DNA of 64,000 bases, taken from NCBI GenBank assembly GCA_008711295.1, contig VUYV01000147.1:1802577-1866576 (forward strand). Reading direction: 5' to 3'. The position numbers were made by a program, and so were the translations under genes. The stretch is from Anarhynchus alexandrinus (Eukaryota > Chordata > Aves > Charadriiformes > Charadriidae). Every line of letters begins with the position of its first letter. The first letter of the stretch is position 1. Below are positions 26,641 to 39,292 of the stretch, one piece after another. Below the pieces are notes generated by a model. It was not told the DNA's origin. It did not search any database and saw only the letters and a program-made list of their open reading frames with translations.

Positions 26641-27004
26641 TGATCCTTATTTTCCACTTGGAGCAGAAAACTACTGGGTTCTAAAATAGCAGGGAAAGGA
26701 AGAAAGGAACACCCTTATCTCTTCATTTGCCCATGGTTTAGCCTAATTACTTCTCTCTTTTCCATAGGAGGAGTGAATGTCTCTCAGGTGGCAAGCATGA
26801 AGTCTGTGACTTATTCACATTGATGGCAATACCTCGTTGATTTAATAAAGAAAAGGTTTCCTGCTGTTTCTTTATGGCTTCAGACTAGCACCGGTTTTGT
26901 TTTCCAGCAGCGTGCTGGGGGAACGCGAGATGTCTGAAAAAGCCACTTCCACCAACGTATACTTGGTTGATTCTGTTCCCCAGAGGTACAAAATAAAAAG
27001 GAGG

Positions 27005-27020
27005 AAAAAAAAAAAAAAAA
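27005..27020. repeat. Poly-A run of 16
   Basis: An uninterrupted run of 16 A preceded by AAATAAAAAGGAGG. No retroposed body is recognised next to it. Confidence 0.85.
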
Positions 27021-28680
27021 GAAATGCCAAGCTAGTCTGTAGAGGAATGAAGTGCTTAGCCTGCAGCCATAGACCCACGAGGGCTCCCACCGTTCCCAGG
27101 AGGTCTTCTGGCTGGCAGCGCCTGCGTGACCTGCCTGGGAAGTTCCCGGTGTGCACTGAGTGACCCGAGCCCTTTCCCTACGGCTTCCGCATTTCCAGAA
27201 GCCCAAACATCCTCACATAGTCACAGACTGGAAAACCCCTGGCCAGTCTGTAAAACTCTTCAATTCTGCCTGGGGAAACCTTCCAGCTAGAAAAGGAGAC
27301 ATCCTCCAGAAAACTTGATTGCATGGAAATCTCATGGCAGAGGATGAGCCTCGCTCAAACTGCAGATAAAAAAAGATGACCATCACTGAAGCCACTGTCA
27401 AAGGAACTGCTCCAATACAGACCCACAGCCACTGAAGTCCGATGTGATGACCGGTTTTGTTGTGATTGCAGCTAGCTCCTGTGCGCAGCTCAGCTGAGAT
27501 TTCACCCAGAACGCAGCTGGCTGTTTTGGCCAAGCTGTTCCTCACCCAGGTTTGCCTTTGGGAAGAGGCTCTCCAGCAGGCATTGGCCTTTTTCAGCATC
27601 TGCACCGGGCACCTCTCCTGTTTCTAGCCAGGAATGCAAGGACCACAGGTGGGTCTGTGCTCCCCTGGCTGGGAATCGTGATCCATGGTGGGGGACCGAG
27701 AGCCCCACCAGGCCCTCAGCTGCCTGGGCAGCAGTGCTCCCTTGGCACAGAGCTACGTGGAGGGAGATGTGCTGTGCGTACAGCCATCCCCAGCAAACCT
27801 GACTGTCAGAGGGCTGTACTTCATTTTCTGTCAGTTGCAAACTTCTAGTGGCAGGCACAGCATCTTCCCATGTCCATGGAAAGTGCTTTACCCATTCTGT
27901 ATGTCGCCACAATGTAATAATTAAAAATACACGGTCTTATTACACAGTTAATGTGACCACAAAAGTCCATTTATAAATCTCCATCTATTTATACTGGAGC
28001 TGTGTTTCCTCAGCTTAGAGATATACAAACACTGGTATGCCATGCTTAACAGTATCCTAGCATTTTATTATTTTTTAACGAGCCACTGTCATCACCTCGT
28101 CCAGTATTTTTTATTCTTGTTCCTGTATTCCTAGACAGTTGACCTAAATGGGTATAAGGGGCTAATTAATGGTTTGGCACTCACATTAAACAGTGCCTGG
28201 TAGCTGGCGCATCCTTAGGACAGAGTTTGCTGAAGTTTATGGTGAGACTCGCACTGGAGTGATGCCATATTCTCCATTTTCACCTCCAAAACCAGTCCCA
28301 TTTTTTTGGTGACACAGAGCAGGAGCAATTACATAGAAACATTTTTGGAAAGTTTCTGGTCTAACGTTAGATAGGGAGCTTTAGCCAGTGAACTTCCACC
28401 AAAGCAGCACGGAGCATCCTGCTTTCTTGGCCACAGGTGCTTCAGACCACGGGAATGTCACATCGACATCTCCGACAGCAAAATGTCTGGCGAGAGGAGC
28501 ATCAGCAGAGCTTGCTCTCATCCTGTAAACCCAGGGCTGCGTACGGACACAAAGGTCTCAAAACAGGGCTGTGGGTGAAAGGATATCACCCCACCAGAAA
28601 GAGGATAAGTGGAACGAAGGCCTGGGCTTGGCCAGCATCGCCGGGATGCTGGCAGAGCTCGGGCTAGTACTAGCAGCAGC

Positions 28681-28700
28681 GGGAGGGCAGTGGGGGGGGG
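28681..28700 (+). other. Potential G-quadruplex sequence
   Basis: GGGAGGGCAGTGGGGGGGGG fits the canonical pattern of four G-triplets with loops of 1-7 bases (GGG-A-GGG-CAGT-GGG-G-GGG). It lies in a GC-rich patch. Folding in vivo is not implied by the sequence alone. Confidence 0.6.
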
Positions 28701-29999
28701 ACCCCACAGCAGCACAGCCCCCCTCACCCCTCACCCTCCAGCGCTGGGAGCAGGGTCTGCCCGGCCTCTTTTTACAGGTGTGCAGGGAAACAGGGGAGCG
28801 ACGGGCTGCCGGGGCTCTCCTCCCAAGCATGTGTGCTCCAGATGTGCCAGGAGTGAAAGCCAGCCAATAAGAAATATTATTTATAATAACAATAATAACA
28901 ATATTAATAACATAAGAACATCTGGTAGCGTTTTTTTTCCATCTACCATTTGGCTGGAGGCAGAGCATCCGGGTGACATGACAATCGGTATTTCTGTTTC
29001 CAATTTAGCCTGAGCTCAGCTGCTGCAGTGACTCAGAGACAGGCGCTTCCAGGGATGCGTCCCCGGCTCCCGGCCTCGGCTGTCCCCGCAGGTGTCACTC
29101 CTGCCACCACCGGTGGCAGAAGCACCTAAAATGGTCTGGGTTTGGGTTTCCTTTATCGTCTGTTTCATAGGGGATTGCAAGGGGTTTTGTACAATTCCAT
29201 GGCTCCTTTCCATCCCTCCCTGTGAGAAAGTTACCCAACTACAACGGTGTGCGGTTTCAGACAGAAAACAAAAGCTAGCTGTTTTGAAATCAAAACAGAA
29301 GTGGCTCTATTACACATTTCACGCTATTGAAAATATATTTGACTAAATACATATTTAAACCATCTTGGTATTGTTTTGAATTCTAAGGCTTTCAAATGCA
29401 TCCAGTAAATATATCACTTCCACCAACAAAGATTTCAGTTTTGACACGCAACTAACATCTAGCCTAAAAAATTAATGCTGTGATTAAGAAACAGTCCTCC
29501 AGCTTTTCTTTTCTCATTACACTGATAGAAAGCTAAAAGCAAAATTACCATGGCAGCTGCTGCTCCTAAAGTCTATAAACATAGTTGTAGTAGAAATCCT
29601 TTTACCCATCCTGCTCATCGGTAGTTTCTCCCAGCAAGTTGCAGGCTGGGGAGTTGATTTCTTCGGGACACAGTGCACAGAGGACAGATTCCTCAGTCGC
29701 GGAACCGGCTTTCGCTTCGAAGCAGATAATGCATTGCGCAGAGACTCTCATCTGCTATAAATTTATACAGGTTGATGACAAACTGAAAATGCGCGCTATT
29801 AAAACTTCATGTTCAAGAATAATGTTCATTTAAGTATTCGAGCACTCTCCCTCAAGTCATTAAAGACTGAGATTTATGTAGAGCAAACGAAGAGGCCCCC
29901 TTACGCCTTTGGAGGCACGTATCCTGTTCCGGTCCTTGGGGTCAGCCAGCGCTGCACGTACGCTCAAGGACAAACTAGGCCCCAACACTCATTACATTA

Positions 30000-30480
30000 T
30001 CAAATTTGCATATGAAGCAGCAAATGTTGCTGATAAACAGAAAATCTAGGCCTTTGGCTCAGCACTTGTCCAATTATTAAAATAAGTTGCTTTAGATGGC
30101 ATCTTAAATAAATCCATTTCTCCTAATGCACTTTACACACTGCTCTGTGAATAACAGGTTAGATTAAATCTAATTATGCAGCGGCCTCCTACTTCAAGCA
30201 GCTGAATTTATAGGGCAATGCAAGACTGCTCCCATCACCTTTGGCTCTAGCGTAGTGATTCTTAAAATACTTAAGGTGAAAATTTCAATAGTTTCAGTAC
30301 ACTATTTATAACCGGCAAAAGCCAGGAATTTGGGTTAATTCTACCTCCAGCCTTATTTTAATCCCTACGTAGGCTCCCTGCTGTCACAAATATTATTAGC
30401 ATATGAAATGTGCTGACTGCTAAAGTTCGGGGAATTCCAATAATGAAGGAATTTCCATACCCTTAGATCTGACACATTTT
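30000..30480. other. Candidate conserved noncoding element
   Basis: A unique block with repeated homeodomain-type cores: CCAATTATTAAAATAAG, AGATTAAATCTAATTATGCA, ATATTATTAGCATATGAAAT. GCAAATGTTGCTGATAAACA lies near the left end. There is no open frame of note and no repeat signature. Judged on texture alone. Confidence 0.33.
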
Positions 30481-31724
30481 CTGAAGCAGATTCTCAGCTA
30501 ATGTATATTACAAAGCTCCCCTGGTTGTTTCAGTGCTAACTTACAGTAGCCGAGAGCCTGGAGCTCTGGCGTATGAATAACGGGGCCAGACTCTCATCTC
30601 TTGGCCTGGAGAGCCAGTGGCTCCCCTTCTCCTTGGGGATGCTCACGATGCCACCCAAGTGGGGACCCAACGCCCGCCTTTCCCCGGGATGCTGATGCTG
30701 GCCCCGGGTGCAGTGATTACCAGGCAGCACTCAAACAGACTAGAAATTTGGCAGCTGAGCAGCCAGAAGAGAGGGGGAAGAGGCAGAGTGGGAATGAGCA
30801 GACCTGGGAAAAAGAAACTGGAAAGGAACAAAGAAAGAGATGTAATCAGAAATAATCTGAAGCACTGCTGTTAATATGTTATGCATAACGACGTCCTTGA
30901 TGACAGTCCAGGACTCCCAGCCTGGGCCAGGGAACTGTCAGCCTGAAAGGAGTAAGTCGTTACATAGGTTCATGCTATTAACAGTGACAGTGCTCAGTAA
31001 ATCTTACCTTGTGCACTGTAAACAAGTTTTTATCCCAATGGCTCAGAACAAGTCCTTCCAAATCCAGAATTTATTTGTCTCCCAGCTACACAGACCAGAG
31101 GTCCAGCTTCGCAGGCAGAACTGAAACACCGCAATACTGAGCCCTGCACTGGTTGCATACATTTTTTTTAGCATAAATAGGTATGATTCACCTTCCTCTT
31201 GCAAGATGTTGAGCCTCTCCACTCAGTTTCTCCTCCCATTCCCACATCCTACCTCTCCAAAACAGGGTCTTCCCTTCATTCTGCGAGGCATTTCCTCGCA
31301 TACAAGCTCTTTTGCTTTACGTAAACTAAAGAAGCATCTATGACAGTCACCTGGAAGCGTGAGAAGTGGGTTCCTGTCTCTGTCTGAAAGATTTGGTACA
31401 GTGGGAGAGTGGGATCCAGACCTCCATGGTCTCCAGAGAGGTCTCGCAGCCTGGCGAGACAGCCTTGCCTCTGCTGGTGCTTCCTCTGAATGTGATAATT
31501 AAATCCTTGAACACAAAGATGACAGCGTCAATGGGGAGACTGAGGTCCCTCACCAGAAAGCTTTCTAATCCTTTTCTCCTAGAAAATGGGTTAAACGTCC
31601 CTGGTTCCTCCCGGCAAAGGAGGGGTTTCAAACTGGGCGTCCCACAGACAGGGTAAGCAGGTAGAGCTGGAAGTGCCTAAGTCCCTTCTCAGTCCTTTGG
31701 GGTCTGGCTTACTTTACCACCAGA

Positions 31725-31795
31725 GGTAAGCAACGAGCCAGCCAGATTTTGAATACCGAGACTCTGCACAGCGTGTGACTGAGCACCTTCAGGCA
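31725..31795 (-). mobile_element. Possible MIR-like SINE trace
   Basis: GGTAAGCAACGAGCCAGCCA is followed by GATTTTGAATACCGAGACTC and TGCACAGCG. This loosely follows the reverse MIR order 'agtaagtggcagagccaggatttgaaccc-agactc-tgc'. Short and degraded. Confidence 0.28.
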
Positions 31796-34700
31796 GAGAT
31801 GCTCTGCCCCTCACTCCAAGGTGTCAATAGTCTATTACCAGAAAATCCTGAATATTAACATTGATTTTCTAGTAAGATTTTCATTGTTTTCTAAAATGCA
31901 AGTGTAGAAGGCTGGTGAAAGGTTCCCAGAGCAATGTGTGTTAAGGCATCAACATCAGAAATCTAGAAGGAGTATCAGTGATTCACACTCATATTTCTGC
32001 AGGCATGTCTCCTGAAAGAAAAGCTTATTTCATGCCGAGCATCATACTGTTACAGAAGGAGAGAGAAATATAGGAGAGGACACACACACTTCTGGGCGCA
32101 CTAAAAAATATCCCTAGGAATAAAAACTGCAATTTATTTTTGTTGTTTCATGCCTTCTTCCAAAGGTTGCCTTTGAGCATCACTCAGAGGCAAGACACCT
32201 TCCTCTCCTTCTGGGTGAAACCCCCAAAATCTCTCTCCCAATAAAGGCCTGGAAATGAGTACACACAGTCTACCTGGCAATTAAAATTTGGGAGTCTCCA
32301 AGAGCTTCAGGATCTTCCAAGCATCAATGCCCACAAATTTGCTTGAACAGTCAGACTTGCTCTTCAGTGTGGAAAAATTGCTGACTAGATTTACCCTTGA
32401 TTTCCAAAAATAATTTATGGGCTCCCTGAGTACCTGTTCACGCACTGGAATACTTGACACTTCCACCTACATACTTCCGAGTGTTTCGGCCATGGGACCA
32501 CGGATTACTCTGTCTTCTCAAAGAGGACACTGCTAGCAACGAAGCTCCCTCTGGACAGCAGGTTAGCATTGCTGTTAGTGAGCTGTGGGCTCCTGCTACG
32601 GGGGAAGGAAGAGAAAATAATTCTTGGATTCATAAAGAGAGGACCCTGGAGCGGTCAGTAAATGGGAGAAGAAGTGAAGATGACTGGTGTCATACGGATT
32701 GCTGTCAGCAAGCAACTCAGAGCACAGTCTGCTCCAACCTCTTTATAAGGAGAGACAAAAGACTAGAGCTGGGGAAGAGGAGAAGCCATCCAGCCCAGTG
32801 AATCAGGATGGACAGTCCCTCTCTACAATGGGTAAATGAGCTGGTCCGGCTCCTACCACAAAATAGCAGAAGCTGGAGGGCTAAGCCCACTTAACTTTAA
32901 CCAACTTTTGCTAATGTGGGACCTTAAACCACACATTTTGGGGATCAAGAAACAAGAGTGCTACTGGCTGCATTACAATGAACAAAATGAGCAGCAAAGT
33001 GACTGCATATGGGTAATAAAAATAATAGCCGGTGGGAAACATAAGGAATCATTTAAATGATGCAAGAGAAAGGATATACATCTGAGTATATTTTTCATAG
33101 GCAAACAGATGAAAACTGGTCCTCCAGCAAAGCTGGGGTACAGCCAGGGACTTCGATGTTGCAATGTTTTAATTTGCAGATTTCCTGTTGCCTAGCAGAC
33201 TCCTCAGCCAGGGATTAGACAGTCAAGATACGATTCCCGGGGAGAATTAGGTGCCTTAGAATAGTATTCCTAGAAACCAGCATATTGAGCATGAAGTTAT
33301 TTACACTGGCCTGGAGAAACCACAGAAGAACAGAATCGGACCACAGTCAGAGACAGCAAGAATCTCTCTCTCTGCTCAGTCTTGAATCTCCTCCCGTAGG
33401 TAGGTAGGTGTTCAAGCCCACTTAACCCTTTGTCACAAAAAGACACTTTGCTCTTTTCTTCGCTTTCCACTGCACTCAGTTTCTCAGTAGCTCGATCACT
33501 CTCCACAAAGAAGGAAAACCTGCTCTAAGCCTCTGTGCTGCCTGACCTGCGGCAAGGATTTGGTCCTGACTGCTGCACATCACATGCAAACACCCACATC
33601 AAATGAGGTTCACCTGCTCCCTCTCCCTCCCCCAGTGACTATGCAAAGTGAAATGGCTTCAACAGGAGAAATCGGGAAAGGCTCACCTTAAAACACCAGG
33701 TGAAGCGGTAAGCTGAATGCCAACTGAGGATGTCAGAGTATGGCATTCAAATTTTTGTTCCAAATCACCTAGAGCGTGCAACTTTGCAAAAATAACCCAC
33801 TTCCCAGATCAGCTGCCTTCTGTCTACTAGGTAACATCTGGCCAATACATCCTGAAAAGCCTAATTTATGGCTGCTTGCAAAACCAAGACCCAGTTTGAG
33901 GATAAGTATGAAGGCCGACCTCCAGCTGTGACGGGTGAAGACACGCTTCATCTGAGAAGTTGCTCTGCAAGAGCTTGGACGTAAGTGGGGCTCTGAAGAG
34001 AACAGCCACACCAAAACTGATGCTGCGGTAGGTGTGACAACAGACAGAGGTTTAGGTGGACAGTACGGCCTTTCATCTGTGCCTAGAAATCAGGATTCAG
34101 GTGCTCTGAGAAATCTACCGGTGTGATACTAATGCAACAATCCCATAGCTGCCTATATTACTCACAGTAACACGAAGATGCAGATGAACTTTGTAAAAGT
34201 TTAAAGTGGAAGAGCTGCCCAGCCAGCTCTTTGTCAGCATTTTCTCACCCCTATACGAGGCACGGAAAACTGATGGACCGACTCTTGTTATCTCCCCTTG
34301 TGCGTGCTACCTTGTGAAAGAAGGCTCTGCTCTCCCTGAGGAAATGAAGCACAGCTGCGTATTTCTTTTATATTGGATGCAGTATCTGTTGAACCCTGCC
34401 AGAAATTTACCTCCTCCTTAGGCTTCCTTATTAAGTGTGCAAGAGTAATATTTATGTGAAATCGACTGAGAGCTACATCCAAAAAACAACTATCCCAAAG
34501 AATATTTCTGTGATTTTATCTGGCTAACAGTAAAATGCTTCTGCATAAGCAGAATCTCCTTAAATATTATAATATGGACAGCTGTATATCACTTGCAGGC
34601 AACCTCTCCATTGATTTTGGTTGGGATGCAGACCTTAAGGCACTGAAGAAACCCACTTTAAAATAATTAAAAGTATACTTCTCATTGCCAAATTTAGAAT

Positions 34701-35854
34701 AATTTTGAAAGTCTAACCTTAGAAAATAATTTTGAAATTGCCATGAATTATATATGCTTTAGACTTGTACTATGGATTTTTTTAAATTGAAGATAAATGT
34801 GCACTAAGTAATTTTCATAATGATCTCCGCAATGCAGCATCACTCCCAGTCTCAGATTCAGAGGATTTCTGTCCCCATGGCCGCCAGTGAAACTCTATTT
34901 CCTTCTGTAGGCAAGTAATTTTCCTGAGTGTCCTATCTAGCTCCTTAAGACAGGCTTCCCTACTAGATAAACCACTGCAATTTGAAACCACGAAAAGCAA
35001 ACTGCAAACCTCTTTGCCCAGAATGGTTGTAAACATACAAGCAAACATGCTCTCAATAAAGAAAAGAACCCTTGAGTTATGAAAACGCACGCCTATAGCC
35101 ATCTTGTTTTCTGCTAAGAGAATATTCTAGACTGAAAGGATTGAGATAAGCCAGACTCAAAAAGTGCTGTTGATGTAGATGTTTGATTTGACCAGTTAAT
35201 GAGATGCGCTTCAGAAAACTGTACCGGATCTGATCTGAGTAAGAAGAGTCAAAAAACAGATAATTTTTCTGACCATACGAGACCATCTCCCACCTCTCAA
35301 CAATGCCCCAGACTACTCCCTTGTTATAATTAAGGTTATGTGGGGTATTATTGGTGGCAAAACTTTGTCGAATAAACAGGACCTATTTAGCAATCGGCTG
35401 GACAAAACAATAGCAAATAGACTATGAAAGCAATAATCCCGTGCTGGCAGAGATGGACGCTGGATGATCTAATTGACCTCCTGTGTTTGAACCTTGTCAT
35501 CTATCACTGGCTACGGGCTGCAGAAGAATGAAAAATGTGTAAGATGAAAACAGGTTTAACAATAGAAAAAGAAAAAACAAATGCAAATGCAGAACGCAAT
35601 ACGATTGCTCAAGATGCAAATTATAACCAGACCCAGGGACAGATTAAGAAATGATGAGTATACTCAGAGTGCCAGACTCCAAATAGTAGGTTACTGTAAT
35701 GCCTCCTTTTTAACCCCACTCAGTCACTCAGCCAGCAGTAAACTTCCTTTGCAGGACTTGGATCGCCTCGTGTTCAGGACATAGGTAGAAATGCACATTC
35801 AAAGCTCCAGTTTTACTTCCAGGTCTACGGCGCGTTAGAGACAACAACCTAGAC

Positions 35855-35945
35855 TTCATTTTACAATGGGAAGAGTGACAGAAAATAGCTCATCTCATCC
35901 GCAGCAGCTGAAGGCTGGACAAAACCTGTGTCTGTGGAAGATGGT
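35855..35945 (-). mobile_element. Possible MIR-like SINE trace
   Basis: ACTTCATTTTACAATGGGAA, then GAGTGACAGAAAATAGCTCA and a looser remainder, resemble the reverse MIR core start ('cattttacagatggggaaactgaggcacagaa'). Degraded, low confidence. Confidence 0.3.
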
Positions 35946-36464
35946 ATAATTGTGACATCACCTCCGAATACAGCTCTATAAACTCTGATTTCCTAAAGTT
36001 TACACTGTAAGTTATGCCAATGGTAGTGCTGTAATTAGCTGAAAAAACACCTTGGATTTCTACTATATTCAGCCTGAAAATCTTTGGGTTTTATATCAAG
36101 TTAATCTGCATTACTTCCATGTCTGCTGATTTGTTGTCGCTTTGTGCGCATCCTGCAGCCAGCCCCATTAGGTTAGCCATGGCCTAAGGACAACGGCACG
36201 CTAAGTGCTTCTCCGCGCTCTCTCTCTCCTTCAAGATGTAACCACGGAAGGATTCTCCATCCTTTGCCCCAGGCTCAGGCAAAATACAGGAAGAGAGACT
36301 GTTTTGCTCTAGAACTGCTCTCCCTCCTTTCTTTGGCAAACACTGGATTTGCTTCCCAATTCCTGGTAAAGAAGCAACTCTAATGCATCCCCACTTTGTC
36401 CAGCTGAAGCTCAAAAGCAGAAATTTTTATAAAAGAGAGAAAAGAAGGAAGAGCGCGTGTGAGG

Positions 36465-36557
36465 GGCCATGGCTCTGCTCTCTCTCATCTCTGCTACTCA
36501 GATCGAGGCCCACAGAGCCCCGGTGTTTCTACAACATCAGGAGGTGGCTGCTAAAAT
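36465..36557. repeat. 93-bp direct repeat, left copy
   Basis: Near-identical to 36,697-36,789. The two copies differ only at 36,505 versus 36,737 (G/A) and at 36,524 versus 36,756 (T/C). Both differences are CpG-type transitions. The repeats flank the CR1 fragment at 36,558-36,695 and the single N at 36,696. Confidence 0.95.
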
Positions 36558-36695
36558 CATAGAATCATAGAATCATAGAATGGTTTAGGTTGGAAAGGAC
36601 CTTGAAGATCATCGAGTTCCAACCCCCCTGCCATAGGCAGGGACACCTCCCACTAGACCAGGTTGCCAAGGCCACGTCCAGCCTGGCCTTGAACA
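36558..36695 (-). mobile_element. CR1 LINE 3' end fragment, reverse orientation
   Basis: Begins with tandem ATCATAGA units, continues GAATGGTTTAGGTTGGAAAG and GACCTTGAAGATCATCGAGT, then the CCCTGCC-GGCAGGGACACCTCC block and CTGGCCTTGAACA. This is the reverse complement of a well-preserved avian CR1 3' end. About 138 bases remain. The element's 5' side stops exactly at the N, so its true 5' truncation point is unknown. Confidence 0.95.
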
Positions 36696-36696
36696 N
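36696..36696. other. Single ambiguous base at a junction
   Basis: One N between the CR1 fragment and the second copy of the 93-bp repeat. An ambiguous base at such a junction suggests a contig join or two merged haplotypes. Confidence 0.9.
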
Positions 36697-36789
36697 GGCC
36701 ATGGCTCTGCTCTCTCTCATCTCTGCTACTCAGATCAAGGCCCACAGAGCCCCGGCGTTTCTACAACATCAGGAGGTGGCTGCTAAAAT
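36697..36789. repeat. 93-bp direct repeat, right copy
   Basis: Second copy of the segment at 36,465, with two CpG-type transitions between them. After this copy the sequence continues into unique DNA (ATTACACCTTGC), whereas the first copy continues into CR1. Confidence 0.95.
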
Positions 36790-38637
36790 GATTACACCTT
36801 GCTTCAAACATACCCACAGCTTTCAAGGGGATTTGCCTGCTGGAGAAAACAGTGGGAGACAGTCACCCACCCTTCGGTTTTTATGGGTTGGCAGGATCTG
36901 TAGGCAGGCATAAAGACATTTTTATTAGCAACACTTCTCATCAAATTGTTTGATTACAAGATTAAGCTAGGATTTTGCAAAGTGATTAGCTCAATTGCCA
37001 AAGATTTTCTTACTTGTTACTGACCCTTTTATCCAACAAAGTGCGGGATACAGAAAGGTTCATAGACTTTTACAAGACTACATCATTCTTCAATTAAGAA
37101 AGGTTGAGAAATACTACCCTTATTCAAAATATTCAAAGATGTTACAAATCCCCCCGCTCTCTGCCATATGACTTTCAAAGCTAGATTAAGAAGGGAAAAA
37201 TATAACCTTAAAACAGACAGATCAACCTTTCCCAAAATCTTAGCTGCAATAGAAATGGAGCTGGAGCTATACGAGTGACCCTTTATTTTGCGGTTTTCCA
37301 ATTTCTTCTCTTGCAAGTAGAATTAATAATAAGTTTAGGTTCATTTTATTCCTCAGAATCTTTAACAAAAGCAATTTCTGTCCTCCATCTCTAACAAAAG
37401 GTCCCCAATCTCAGCATTACCCCAGCAGCTCTAATAAACAGTTACAGGTCTCCACTGAACAACTCCTTTGCAAATCAGATTGACACAGAACAATTTCCTT
37501 GGCCAAGAAAACCAAGAATTCAGCCAAAAAAAGACAACCCCACCCCCCCTTCCCCTCAATTTTCAGGCAAACACACAACTGTAATAATATTTGAGCATAT
37601 TTTATCATCAAAATCAACTACTTCACTCTTAAACAACTTACACTCTTTAGCCAACCATCCAACTAAACTGCTGGTCTGTCCAAACAATTAGTCATATTTT
37701 AAACCAACGATAACAGGCAAAATCGTGGTTTCCATAATAAGTAAAGTGATCATTTTTAGTAGAAACCATACTTTGTATCTGTTTCTCCAATATATATGTT
37801 ATTGTATGTATATCAATGTAATTAATACTCAGACGACAGCCGATGGAGAACAGAAAAGAAGCCGAGGCTGGCACAGATCCTACCTCATCCTGAGTTTCTG
37901 CTTCTGGGACAGGAGTCAGGAAAATGAAAGGTCTTGGTAAACTTCATTCTGTCATAAGTAATGAGTAGGAAAGAGGAAGGTGAACCCACAAAGAAACCAG
38001 AACAAGATGAGACCTTGGGATTTCAAATTTTCTTCCAATTCATATAAACAGAGGCTATTTCCTTTTGGTTTAAATCCTTGCCCCACCTTATTGCTCTGTT
38101 GCACATTATAAGCAGAGGTCCCAACCATTTGCCTGACTGAATTACCACAATATGTTCCCAGAAGAACTGCCATCACCAGGAGAACTCAGGTCATCAGTGG
38201 CCATCCCATGAGACTGCCTGCTCTACCACCTGCAGATGGGTGGGTGGTTTTACTGGCGTGAAGGCCAGTTGGCCACATTTGGTCCTTCCAAGCCCTGCAC
38301 CTCAGGGCACAATGTCCTGCTTCAACAGAAAAAGTATCAAGAGTACAACATAAAGCAAATCAACACATCGATGCTGGCTTCCCACCATGGTGGGGGTAAG
38401 GGGAGAATGGGTGTCTCTTGGCCTGCGACACTCGGGCATAGATGGCGGTCCTTCCCAACCACCCATCTAGGCAGGTGCTAAGAGGGGACCCATCACCCTT
38501 TCCAAGCTACTGGTGTGTCACCTCGAAGTCAGCTGCAGCAGGACCCCCTTTCTCACAAGGACCAGCTGAACCAAAGACTTGGGACCTTCAGAACACAAAC
38601 CCAGGCTTTGGTGGGGTTTTGGGGGGCTGGGTTTTTG

Positions 38638-38651
38638 NNNNNNNNNNNNNN
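38638..38651. other. Assembly gap, 14 N
   Basis: Fourteen N immediately after a G-rich stretch (GGTGGGGTTTTGGGGGGCTGGG at about 38,611-38,632). Such G-rich runs often cause sequencing drop-out. The true length of the missing sequence cannot be known from here. Confidence 0.97.
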
Positions 38652-39257
38652 CAGGCAGACAGTTGTGTAACAGAGAGCACCTGAACTAACTGAAACCTAA
38701 GTAACGAAGTGGGGAAGGGAGAAGGGGAGGAATGGGAAAAGGAGTGGAAAAGCTTGGTCGTCAGTAATTCCTTACCTATAATAATTTCTAAAGCTGGCTA
38801 AGCACCTAAGCATGTGCAGAACTGCATACACTGAAGTCTTCCCCTGGACCACCTCCAAGAGATTAATTAGAGCTTTCAGAGTTAAAAAATATACATATAC
38901 AATTATAATTAATGAGATTATAGATTCCATGTGATCCCATCATTTCCAGCTCAATGTAAGAACAATAATTTTGGAGGGGTCAGTTGCCCTTTCTTATCCA
39001 AAGGACTTGCGCCAATGTAAAATTACTAAGTGGGAGGAGAATTAAAGCATGTCGCTGGAAACTGCACAATTTAAGTCTCTGGAGATATACATCTGGTTTT
39101 ATAGTTCATTCTTTGATATTTTTCTTTAAAAGTTTGAAAAAGTACAAGCAATTGAATACCAATTAAACTGTTACAGTGTCTGCAGGGCTTTTTTTCCATT
39201 ACAGGTTCAATAACCTAAATGAGGCATTTTAGTTACTTCTACAGAGTCCAGATTTAT

Positions 39258-39292
39258 AAAAAAAAAAACCAAAAAAAAACAAAAAAAAACCC
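39258..39292. repeat. A-rich (A9C)n simple repeat
   Basis: Runs of 11, 9 and 9 A are separated by CC and C and followed by CCCTCACACACAAACAC. No retroposed body is seen upstream. Confidence 0.85.

Larger units (their letters stand above)
24860..36460. other. Long noncoding stretch, no gene supported
   Basis: No exon with good borders was recognised. GC-rich patches at about 27,500-27,800, 28,570-28,870 and 29,040-29,110 create long overlapping open frames on both strands without any recognisable domain. AT-rich candidate conserved blocks lie at 26,400-26,640 and 30,000-30,480. Weak MIR-like traces occur at about 31,725-31,795 and 35,855-35,945. Confidence 0.55.

Noticed and set aside
36590..36913. 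107-codon open frame crossing the N
   Set aside because: It reads through a CR1 fragment, an ambiguous base and a duplicated flank, so it cannot be a gene.
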